A stretch of DNA of 64,000 nt from Ehretia macrophylla (taxonomy: Eukaryota; Streptophyta; Magnoliopsida; Boraginales; Ehretiaceae). The notes under the pieces were generated by a model. That model worked only from the letters and a program-made list of their open reading frames with translations, made no database searches and was not told the origin of the DNA. Made by a program: the position numbers and the translations under genes. The stretch covers positions 13,133,001 through 13,197,000 of the forward strand of contig CM075778.1 in NCBI GenBank assembly GCA_037974665.1, given 5' to 3'. Positions 1-10,114 of the stretch are shown one piece after another; the first letter of the stretch is position 1, and every line of letters begins with the position of its first letter.

Positions 1-179
1 CTTACCTTCTCCGAAGCACAACCTACCTACACGGTCACAAACGGAGTCTTACAGCTTCTGCTCCTCAAACCATAGGTTTTACGCTTGTACTAGAGGTAGG
101 TTGATTAAAGGTAAGTTGGCTAAAGGTAAGTTGACCAAGCAAAATACAAAATAAAATACAGGCTAGAAGATAAACAAGT
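1..179 (-). other. V1 sequence 3' of ORF2
   Basis: Non-coding sequence after the ORF2 stop. It holds repeated copies of the motif AACTTACCTTTA (minus strand), which also occurs twice in the leader just downstream of the V1 PBS (9990-10020). I see no gene here. Confidence 0.5.
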
Positions 180-3100
180 TTAAAACTTTCTTTGGCTTTT
201 TGGAAAAGCCACACCTATCAACGGACTTGAGATGTCTTTACCAGTTGCCGTTTGACCTGGACTAGTTGAAGTTTCATGGTATTCTTCAGTACCATATGAC
301 TTTAGAGAGGGGAAGTCTAACTGTTGCATCTTAGTTTTTGAAGGGAACTTAGAAGAACAAAACCCTATTCTTTTCAACTTCAGAAGGGAAGTTGCATCGT
401 TATGTTCTAATGTTTTTGGTGAGAACATCAGAAAACTCAATACTAAGTTTTTGGCGGAGAACCTAGCAAAACTCCATGTCCCTGTTTATACCCATAGTGG
501 AGTAAATATGCCGTGACAGTCATCTTTGTTGTCATTAGCATAGTTTGTGGAAATGGATGACTGATTTGCATTAAGCTTATTGAGTTGCAGCGTGATGGCC
601 TGCATTTCATCGTAGCTTTTTGCTATTGCAAGCTGAGTCTGGAGGTGATTCTCGAAGAGGAGAAACTCCTGTTGTTCTGGTTGAATCGCTTTCTTTTGTT
701 TCTGATTGGCATCTAGCCATGCCTGGACTTTAATGGTAGAACAAGTTTTATTTTTCATCTTATCTCACCATTTGACTAGGTGATTTCTTCTGAAAGTTGG
801 GACTATAATGTTGCTTCCGTAAGAGGTCTGTTTGAATGTGAATTCTGACTTGAAAATCCGCATTACAAAGAACAATTTGTAAAACACAAAAATTGGGGGA
901 AGATAGGCTAAATGATCTGGAGCCTTCCAATTTTCTGTGAAGTACTGGAATGCTTTGAACACTGGTTCTGGGAGAATGTCTAGAATTGGTCTATATGATG
1001 CCCACCACTGGACGAACCAATTTGGTACCTCAACTGAGAAACTAGCCTTGAAGAGGAAAAACCATGACAAATTATGCTTATCATTTTGGCAATAGAAACA
1101 TCTGAACCACGCCATAATGTAGTCATAATAGTTATAGTCTCTGAAAACAGCTGCATCTTCTGGAAGTTGCTTGATTCTGTGTGGGGGTTGTCCTCATTGA
1201 TCAAGAGTGATCACTTTCTGGAGTTTAGCTTTGATGTGGCTATACTTGTAATACTTGAGCCCGGAATGTGAAATTTTCTTGTTTATTATTCTGAAAATTT
1301 TATTTTCTTAAGTTCTTTGAAATCAAATTGTTACTTCTTTGTTGTCGCAAAGTGCATTGCATTTCGAGAGCGATAGCTAGAGAGTGTTTTCTAGTCCTCA
1401 GCAAATAGTGAAACTAGTATTTTGGTAACTTAAATTTTATATTTTAGTTGTTGTTAGCTAGAATTAATTTGGTGATGTTGTTATAGCTTTTAAATGCATG
1501 AAAATATGCTAAATTGACCAATTTTTAAGTAGTTGACCAATGGGTTTGACTATTTGACCAAGCTTGTCACCTTATAAGCTTAAAACATAACAAAATAAAA
1601 AAAAAACAAAGCAAAAACAGAACAAGGAGCTGGCCAAAACCAAGAGGGAAAAGAAAAAAAAATTCAACCTTCCAAACTTCCAATCTTTGCGTGAGCTCGT
1701 GCGGGGTTGTTACCGAGGCATCCAACATAGTTTTCCTAGCGACTAAGAGTGCCTAAGGTGAGGGAAGCACGTTATCTGCGCATTTTAATGTTATATGTCT
1801 CAACTTTATGATTTTTGAATTTTATCCGTAGTTTGTTATTTTGATCATTTTAACGCTTAAAGAATGTTCATTGCCAATTGTAGAACATGTATTTATAGCT
1901 TTTTAACATTTTCTGCGGTTGAATGTTGAGATTGTAATTTAAAATGTCAATTGAATAGTAAAACATGAATAGTAAACCCTCGAAACGTAGAAGTTGCGTT
2001 GTTATGCTTTCTGTTGATGTGAAAAGATGCTAGATATGCTAGAATGCCTAAATGCATGATTTTTTTGGGTTGCGTAGTGGAAAAATATGAAGTGCCTTGG
2101 TGAAAGTCGGGGTCGTTTAGGTCGAGTTTAGCATTTTCTCATTTTGCGTGATGACATTGTCTTGGTAGGCCATGGAAGCACTTTTGGTGCGATTATGGTG
2201 TTGGTTGGGTGTTTGGTTAGGGTAGTTGTAGTTCAAACGAGCAAAGGGGAAAATCGGGGCTTTGCGTGAATTCTAGGGTAAAGTAGGGTTTCGGGGTCTT
2301 TAGACGTGCCTTATGGTGACCTAGGAGGATTGGTGAAGTTGGTTTTCAAAGCTCGTGGCTCGTTTGGAAGTAGTAGTGTTTGGTAAATTGGGGTCGTTTT
2401 GTGTTTTTGTGGGTTTTCATAGAATTTTGCTTGTAGAATGTTTGTTAATGCTTGTTAATGCTTATTATGCTTTTTGGAATTGATTTTGATTGAAATGCTT
2501 ATCAATTGTTGCTATTGCGTGTGAAAGTAACCCACTTTGTTATTCTTCCATGTGTGGCTTTATTGCTCGATTGTTGCATTGTATATTGTCTTGCATTCAT
2601 AGAGTCAGGGGCGGAGTGATGGGCCTCTCTGGGTAGCCTCGGGTTTTCAGTGTTGGTTGCTCTAGCTCCATGTCCTATTCCCTTTCTCGCTTGGGTTGCC
2701 TCCCACGGAGATTTGGGTCGTAGAATTGATGGATACTTCCGGGGTATTCCAAACTGAAGTTATAAGGTGTTTTGGGCCGTTGCGTCATTATCGAATTCGT
2801 GATTGAAAGTTGCTCGTGGAAAGTGAATCGTATCATTTGAATGAGTGTTTATAGTTTTAATGCTTGTCTTGTTTTATTGTTGGCTTTGTTTGTATCTCTG
2901 TATGATAATTGAATGAATTGCTTGGCTATTTGCATTGCATTCTCCTCTCATCTCCATCCTTAAGACCAATAACCCTCGCTGAGCAATAGTTTTTTCTCAT
3001 TCCTTTCTATATCATATTTTACAGGAGTAGTTGAAGCGGACCCTATTAAGGTAATTGAGGAGGAGGAGCAAGTGGAGGTATTTCCTTGATAGCACTTCTT

Positions 3101-4099
3101 TGCTTAACTGGTGGTTGGTTACCAGACTTTTGTGCGAGCCATGCTTGACGTGTTTAATGCTTGGTCGTCGCTTTATTTTGAGGCTTGTAGCCTTGTATGT
3201 AGTTCTATTTTGAGGCCTTATGGTCTTTTGTTGTAAAGGTTTAAAGATTGTAAAGTTGTAAAGTTATACTCTTATGACTAGTAAAGAATTGCATACTAAT
3301 GGTTTAACTATTTAGTGGCACGAATACTTGTGTAGTATGCATGACATTTTGGATTGCAAAGTTGTTAATGAGAAGATGTATATTTTTTTCTAAAAGAAAG
3401 TTGTCTTGATTCAAATGTTTATTATGATTTTTGCAAGTATTATATTGAATGTAGGGTTTTCGGATCGTCCACGGTATAGAGGAGACTCCATCCGTGTGTC
3501 GGGTCCGGGCTTGGCCTTTTGCGGGGTCAGGTCGGGACATGACAATACTCACTTGGTTGAAGATCTTTTTTGTTTGGACTGAACTCAATAGAATCTGTTG
3601 CTATGAGAATGGTCTCATAGTAACTCTGGGTTTTAAATATGTTGTCTGGGATGTAGTTTGACTGGGGATGAAGGAATGCCTTAGTAAACTTATCAGGTAA
3701 GATCTTTGGGTTCTGTTTAAAGTGTTCTGGTTCTGTCACAAGGATCTGGTCAAAGACGTCCTTGTAGTAATATGGAGATGATGGTTTAGGTTCATCTGGT
3801 TGGACTGGTTTTGGCTTAGCAACAAGGGGCTGAAACTTGTTACTTACTGATGTCTTCGTAGAAGACGATGTACCTGCAAAACCTGCATGAACACCTGTTA
3901 ACTGTTTCTGTGGGGTCAAAGTCCCCAAAACTGTGAGGTTTCTACCTAGGGGTGACTGGGTAGATATCTGTGTATGAGTTATTTGTTTATCTTCAATCTT
4001 AATTAGGGTTGAAGATGATGATGCTGGAGTCGCTGGAGTAAGGGCTTTCTGTGAATAAGAAAGGACCTTAGCCTTGCCTTTATCCTTCTTGGGTGCTAT
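180..4099 (-). pseudogene. V1 ORF2, uncharacterised pararetroviral protein, split by a solo LTR
   Basis: A downstream reading frame of about 544 codons once the solo LTR (1256-3544) and one TSD copy are discounted. The pieces before and after the insertion lie in one frame with no frameshift. The expected start codon is ATA instead of ATG at 4099-4097; V2 has ATG at the matching place (22383), and an in-frame stop sits just upstream at 4108-4106. Three in-frame stops lie in the distal part (near 1198, 765 and 486). The N-terminus is rich in Lys, Pro, Ser and Gln. The middle has a YYYKDVFDQI-like segment and the distal part is unusually rich in Trp, Phe and Tyr (for example FVQWW). I recognise no catalytic motif. 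A downstream ORF of unknown role is known in florendoviruses; homology to it is inference. Confidence 0.65.
1256..3544 (+). mobile_element. Solo LTR S1 (gypsy/Tekay-like) inserted in V1 ORF2
   Basis: The block starts TGAGCCCGG and ends CATGACA. It is flanked by the exact 5-bp duplication ATACT at 1251-1255 and 3545-3549. Its distal end (a 'gaggagactc..tccg' stretch followed by a G-rich terminus) resembles the LTR ends of element E. No internal region or second LTR is present, so it is a solo LTR left by LTR-LTR recombination. The 2.29-kb length suits Tekay-type LTRs. It contains no gene. Confidence 0.85.
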
Positions 4100-4326
4100 T
4101 GTTTGCTAGATCAGGAGTGAATGGTTCCTGCAAATGGTTAGCAACAATAAAAAGGAAAATTGCGGAATTGAAATATTATCAATTCTGCTTCTAGATCTGA
4201 AAAGTTGTTTTAATCTACTTGATGCGGTGGACTTGAAACTGTCCATCTGAATTCATTAAATGAACTCTTGGTGTCCGCCTCTGTGAGTCTGTAAAACAAA
4301 AATAAAAAGGTATTCCCGAAGGAATC

Positions 4327-6286
4327 CTATGTGATAGGCACGTGGCCTGTCAAAAACTCTCTGGTTAGAAAGTCAGGGATAAAATTATCCTCTCCCTTGA
4401 TATATTCTATATCAAAATCAAAGATAGACAATATGGCTTGCCATCTGGCAAAGATTTGTTTGGGCGCTATATTTTTAACATCCTTAGTTAGTACATCCTT
4501 TGTTGACTGGCAATCAGCACGTACTAAGAATTTCTGATTCAACAAATCATCTTGAAATACATTTGACAATGGACAAAATTTATTTATTAACAGTTGAATA
4601 GTTTTGTTGGGCTTTGTCCCATGTTCCTGAAAGGAAACGGACAATGTGTTCTTTTTCTTCAAATATCTGTTTTAAAATACCCCAAAATCCTAATTCAGAA
4701 GCATCTGTCTGAACTATCTTTGGGGTATTTGGTTGACATAAAGTCAAAATTGGTAAAACCTTAACTTGACTTTTAATTTCCCGAACAGCCTTGGTATGAA
4801 CTTCAGACCATGCTGGAGGATTCTTTTTAAGACGTTCAAAAAGAGGTTTACACAAATGGCGAATGCCTGGATAAAAATCTGCAACATAGTTTAGAGATCC
4901 TAAAAATCTCTACAACTGTGTCTTTTCTCTTAAAATGTCTGGAATTTTTTTTGCAAAATCAAGGGTTCTTTGGATAGGGGTGATTTTCCCAAAAGAAATC
5001 ATGTTTCTAAGAAATCTGATTTTTGTCTGGAAAAGCTTAATCTTGGGTGCAGAAATCACAAGACCATTTTCTTTAATGACTTTAAAGAAAATATGCAAAT
5101 GTTTCCAATGCTGATGAATGTCATTACTGAAGACTAAAACATCATCAATGTAAACAATTGTGAAGTTTGTGAACTGATTAAAAATCTAGTTCATAATGTT
5201 TTAGAATTTTGAAGGTGTATTCTTAAGCCCGAAAGGCATAACATTCCACTCATATTGTCCAAATAGAATGGTGAATGCTGTTTTGTACCTTTCTGGGTCT
5301 AAAACTTGGATTTTCTGAAATCCCGATTTCATGTCAAATTTGCTGAAGACATGGGCTTGATGTAATCTTTTTCAAAGATCATTCTTGTTGGGTATTGGAT
5401 ATCTAATCCACTGTAAGACCTTATTTAAGGGCTTATAGTTAATGACTAAATGAGGAACTCCTCGTTCCTGTTCTGCATGTTTATTAACATAAAAGGCTGC
5501 ACACGACTATGAGATTTTATTGGGTTCGATTAGCTTCTTATCTAATAAACTATGGATCTCTTTTTTGCAAAGAGATAAATATACCTGGTTCATCTGGATG
5601 GGCCGAGCCCTGGTAGGAATATTTTGTTCTGAAAGTTCTTTCTTACATGGGAGAGAGACCGAATGTTTCTTATGAGCCCAAAAGGCCGTAGGAAGCTCTG
5701 AACAAACTTCATTTTCAAGTTTGGTTTGAAAGTCTTTGATGGGCTTTTGCTGTTTAGCAATCTGCTCATCAATTATGAGACTTTGGATATGTTGTTTAAG
5801 AAAACTGATTTGGTTTTCTTTTTGTTGGATTGAGTTAATATTTCTTCATTATGAAGGATAATAAAACTCAAAAAGGATTGGTTTACCTAACACATTGGTG
5901 GATATACCTTGTTCTGTAATAGTCATGGGAAATAACTGTTGAAGAAATGGATTCCCTAGAATGACTTGGGAATTTAACTATTTGATCGACACAAAGCTGG
6001 TCAGAAAACAAATACCTTGATTGCACACATGTGTGTTAGGTAATTTGTACCGAATCTGGAGTCTGGTAGAGTCAGTTGTAGAAAGCTTCTCTTTGGTTTT
6101 CTCAAAAAATCTGGAAGGTATCAAACCTTCTTAAATGCAGTTCATATCTGCACCTGAGTCTAATAAGGCAATGGTTTCAAATTTGAAATCATTAACCTTG
6201 ATGGTTAACTGGACATACTATTTCTGGTACGTGATTTTGTTTAAAAGATTGAGATAATCTTCTGCAGGGGCAGAAGTATCTGTTTC
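4327..6286 (-). pseudogene. V1 protease, reverse transcriptase and RNase H remnants
   Basis: Broken pol part of V1 ORF1. The aspartic protease active site DSGAD is at about 6160-6146, in frame with the coiled-coil segment upstream, and is followed by an ILGNPFL-type motif. RT is recognisable from DFYPGIRH, FDMKSGF and the catalytic YIDDVLVF (about 5150-5120). RNase H follows with a TDASELGF-type motif (about 4720) and an IKGEDNFIPDFLTR end. The frame is interrupted repeatedly, including a TAG at 5188-5186 where V2 has CAG, and a TAG at 4912-4910 that V2 shares. A TAG at 4329-4327, with the same context in V2, is the likely true end. In the virus this enzyme would copy pregenomic RNA to DNA; here it cannot be made intact. 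Confidence 0.8.
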
Positions 6287-6625
6287 TCATTCTTTCAGTT
6301 TGTCAATAGCAATCTGAGTCTGTTTATCAAGTTCATCATGCTGAGGAAGATGTTCTTGATGTTCAAGAGATTCTATTTGTAAGAGTTGAACATCTTGTTG
6401 GAGATGTTCATGACCAATTATGAGATTATCAATCTCTTGACCATGTTCTCTTCTGAGTTGCTGAATCTCAACTTTCAGCTGATGTATCTCCCTTTGGAGA
6501 TCAGAGATCCCAACTGGCTGGGATTTCCTTTTCTGGAAATGACTGAGAATATCAGAATAATTCGTATTCTTGATATCAGTCTGATGAGTTATGGATAAAG
6601 GTTTCTTTTCCTCTTTCTGATCCAT
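6287..6625 (-). pseudogene. V1 coiled-coil linker between coat protein and protease
   Basis: A 112-codon open stretch in the same frame as the coat protein and the protease. It is separated from the coat protein by two stops (6664-6662 TAA and 6658-6656 TAG). Heptad-like spacing of Leu/Ile with many Gln, Glu and Lys (for example LQREIHQLKVEIQQL) predicts a coiled coil. V2 has the matching region at 19901-20230, in pieces. A multimerisation or virion role is inference from the position. Confidence 0.6.
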
Positions 6626-6661
6626 AATATCTTTGAGTCTGAGAAGATAAGATTGCTATTC

Positions 6662-8941
6662 TTATGGATCATTAATCTTACAGATCATATCGATCATAAG
6701 ACCATGAAAATCTATGAGGACATTGAGTCCTTTATGGCAGAAACATGCTCCTCTGGTAGGACAAGCACATTCCTGGTCGGAGTTAGAAGAACTGCTAGAA
6801 TAGTAGTCTGTTCCAATCTGATTTATGTTATCTTCGTCAGAACATTCTGAAGAAGAACTGGATGATAATTCAAGATTATCTAGGGACTGGAGTATTCTGA
6901 TCTTTGTAGCTTCATCTAATTCTAATGATTGAATTAATGATCTGACTCTGCAATCTTTTGCAAAGTATCCTAGTTTGCCACATTTGAAACAACCTGTGGT
7001 TTTCTGTTCTTTACTATGTTTATGGTAGTTTGGTTTCCAATTCTTTCGTGAAAACTTCTGGTAATGTTTCTTTTTAGTGTATGGTTTGTTGCCATACTTC
7101 TGATTATACTTATGTCCAATGTACTTGAAGTGATTCTTATATTTTATGAAAGAAATTCTGGATTTATGTGTTTTCTGAGTATGGGGTAGTTGAATACTTT
7201 CCATACCATACTGGTCACACCAATTTTCTAATTCTTTTATGTTAGACTGTTTCTTTAACTGTGCTTTGAAACGAAGATCAGTGCAAATCTTCAAAGAAGT
7301 CTTGTTGATATGGGATATGATATCACCATATGTCATTAGATCATAGTCTAATCCTGGGAATTCAAATGAAAGTGCTTCTCTCATTTGCTGGGCAAACAAC
7401 TTTGAAAGTCCAGATAGAAATCTTTCTTTCCAATAACTGGCGTTGTTGTAAGATCTTTGGTATAGTTTACTGAGAAAGACATCCTTATACCATCGGAAGT
7501 CTTGGAGTGTATGACATCTAAGGTTCTGAAGGATTTCAGATGTTCGTTCTTGATATACTGTGGGATCACCTATGAAATGGTAGGTGATGTCGTAGACTAA
7601 GGCTGATAGAGCACAAGGCTCTGTCTGACCTTGTTGATTAAGAATGGGTTCACCATTCTCATTGGTTTTCACCATGTTAAGAATACCTTCTTTGGTGGCC
7701 TCATTGAGGTGGTCATCCCACCATCCTTTGAGTTGGCCATTGAAAACAAGAATGATATTTTTAGTTGCTGCTCTCTCAGTAACAGCTTGTTTATATATGT
7801 TACCGATGATGATAATTTGTTTGGTAACATTGAAAATATGGTATTCTGTCATTCCATCAATGTTCCACTCATAGATTTGAGTGCCTGAATAGGCTCTCTG
7901 GGAATAGGACTCTTCAATTTGAAGATTTGGGGGTGAAGGTCTGGGATAAAAATTCTTTGTAGCAGGGAAAGAAATTCTATTTATATGGATAACTTTATCC
8001 CTCCCGGAATTTTGTGAAGATGATGACTCACAATCAGAATTACTATCTGACTGTTTTAATGTTTGGAGAGCTGGTTGGCTCGATGAAGGTTCTGATTTCT
8101 TTGTTCTAGAAATCAGTTCCTGGAGAAGTTTGGTATTCTTCTCTTCTGTGGATTCCAATTTTGGAATGAAACTGGATATCTTAAAAGGTAAAACCTTGAT
8201 CAGAGATTCTGGTTTAACCTTTGAACTGGTTAACTTAAGTGAATCGAATGGTTTTGTCAAAGAAGCAGGAGTCTGTTCTTTTGACTTCTGGATTGATTCA
8301 ATAGGTTTAACTGGAGTTATGGAGATCGCAGTATGTTTTTCAAGAATATCTTCGATATTCTGAACTTGTTTCTGTAATGTAACTACTGAAAGATTAGTCC
8401 AATTATTTTGTTGAGCTATATCTTTTAGTTCTGGTTCCTTAGAGAGGATTACTGGTTTAAGATCTACTGTTCCTTCCTTGGTAGGAAGTTGTGTGTGTTG
8501 AAACGGAGGGTGCTCCGATTCAATTATCTGTGTGGAATTGGGTAAATTCCATTTTCTTGTTCTTGTTGTAAGAACATTGATATTCATTGGTTTATTTCTA
8601 TGTTTAAACCAAAGAAAAAATGGTACGTTCATTCTGACAATTTGCAAATATTGGAGCCATTGGTCCTTAAGATATGCTAATTGTTGATTAGTATGAGAGT
8701 TCATATACCAATCTCTGATTTTCTTGTTCTCGTCTGAAAGAAATTATTCTTTTAATCCTTAAACATCCATTTCAAATACTTTTGTCAGCATATTGATGCC
8801 AAAGTCAGAGGTTGAAGGGTTGAAGTCAACAGAAGATGTATATGTTAGTTCAAATTCTGGATAGACTGGGCGAGCAGTCTGTTCTTCAATCCTAATTCCC
8901 ATAGGAACAGATTGATTCTGGGTTCTGCTTGTTGATGGCAA
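6662..8941 (-). pseudogene. V1 coat protein with CCHC zinc knuckle
   Basis: The frame runs from about 8941 to 6662 with one internal stop near 8759; the 680-codon part from 8704 is continuous. The core contains QLKGWWDDHL and a region ending in QNLRCHTLQDFRWYKDVF, like caulimovirid coat/Gag cores. Near the C-terminus is a CCHC knuckle (CFKCGKLGYFAKDC, where Tyr replaces the usual His-preceding Gly-His pair, so the metal site looks damaged). It is followed by Ser-rich acidic stretches and a second cysteine motif, CACPTRGACFC. V2 has the same order. It would package the genome; the assignment rests on motif and position. Confidence 0.75.
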
Positions 8942-9844
8942 ATCAACAAAGCCTGGGTAGGGTCAGAAATATTGATCCTAGAGATACTGGAAACTAAACG
9001 GGATAGAATTGATTCCCTATTTCCTCTATCTATTTTAACTGAAATAGTACCATCCTCATATTGGACGATCTGTTCAATTTTGGAGTTCTGGACATTCTGG
9101 TCCTGAACAACTGGTTTGGTGGCATTTTCAATATCCCACCTTTCTAGAAGTGAAACCTCGTTCCACTTAATGGTTCTGGGTATATTAACTATTGATCTGT
9201 TTCTGTCCATATTCCAAAGGATAGTTTCACATTTTCTCTTAGTTCTGGATACAGATCTAGGATTTAATCCCGTAGTCATCAATTTATAATTAAGACGATA
9301 AATAACTTCATATGCATGTGTACCACAATCAACATAATAGTTATGTGTCTTAATGTCTAATTGAAGTGCTTTCATGACATGAGGACATATAAGCGATATG
9401 GTATGATCTGGAAAACAATTAAAGAAAATTGGTCCATTACATAGACTAGTCTCTACTAATCCTAGTAATGAGTCATTGTAGTAATCTACAATCTCTAAGG
9501 GCTAGATATATACTAGTATCTAGAACTTCTCTGATTAGAGGCTTAAGTGCGACTTGCACATGGCCTATATGAAGAAACCTATAGCCGTTTCTTTTGGCTC
9601 TGTCTGGTGATTTCTGTGAAAAAAGTCTAATACTCTGTTGATCAATGGTCAAAGGTACTACTTCTTCTTTACATCTAATAGTAAGTAGAGATTTTAGGTC
9701 GATGAGAACTTTCTGATAAATCTCATTTATGCTCATATTAGGAGGTTTCCAATTACTTAACTCTCCTACTGTCCATGTTTGTTCTGTTTTTGCTATGGTA
9801 TTATTATCTGAACCTACTGAAGTATTACTGCTACTAGAGGCCAT
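8845..9844 (-). pseudogene. V1 movement-protein-like domain (30K superfamily)
   Basis: The start is taken at ATG 9844 (MASSSSNTSV), matching V2. An open upstream extension exists in frame, so the true start could lie further up. Motifs include NGYRFLHIGHVQVALKP, a LALRD segment and, after a frameshift near 9475, LGLVETSLCNGP and GTHAYEVIYRLNYKL. These resemble the 30K movement proteins of caulimovirids, which move virus through plasmodesmata. A second frame change lies near 8900, where the frame joins that of the coat protein. V1 therefore cannot make this domain intact. Confidence 0.7.
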
Positions 9845-10038
9845 TACAACTACTGGACTAGCCTTAACCTTACTATCTTCGAATGTACTTACTATCTTCG
9901 AGCCTACAGCGCCACAAGGGAACCTGGAGCCAACTGCCCTTCCTCAGGTCTTACTCACTCCCAAACCCTAGACACGAACTACTGCGGCAAAGGTAAGTTG
10001 TACATAAAGGTAAGTTAGTCAAGACTAATAGTTGCTCT

Positions 10039-10051
10039 GGCTCTGATACCA
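10039..10051 (-). promoter_or_regulatory. V1 primer-binding site (initiator Met-tRNA)
   Basis: On the minus strand this reads TGGTATCAGAGCC, matching the 3' end of plant initiator Met-tRNA, the usual primer of caulimovirid and many LTR-element reverse transcriptions. The leader to the MP-like frame follows. Confidence 0.85.
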
Positions 10052-10063
10052 GAAACAACCCAG

Positions 10064-10066
<3 letters not shown>

Positions 10067-10113
<47 letters not shown>
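10067..10113. repeat. (AT)n microsatellite at the V1 integration edge
   Basis: About 23 AT units between the V1 end and copia LTR sequence. TA-rich microsatellites are known preferred sites of pararetrovirus integration. No TSD can be read because the other edge is outside the window. Confidence 0.95.

Positions 10114-10114
<1 letters not shown>

Larger units (their letters stand above)
1..10061 (-). mobile_element. Endogenous pararetrovirus copy V1 (Caulimoviridae-like), 3' end beyond the window
   Basis: Read on the minus strand, the order is PBS, movement-protein-like domain, coat protein with CCHC knuckle, aspartic protease, reverse transcriptase (YIDD), RNase H, then a separate ORF2. There is no integrase between RNase H and ORF2, which separates it from Ty3/gypsy elements. 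Without the 2.29-kb solo LTR at 1256-3544 the span is about 7.8 kb, the usual caulimovirid genome size. The MP-first order plus a downstream ORF2 of unknown role resembles petuviruses and florendoviruses (family knowledge; genus placement is inference). All genes carry stops or frameshifts, so it is a fossil. The upstream edge lies about 10 bp before the PBS, against an (AT)n tract. Confidence 0.85.

Noticed and set aside
1..10061. V1/V2 as ordinary Ty3/gypsy elements
   Set aside because: No integrase is found after RNase H in either copy, and an MP-like domain precedes the coat protein.
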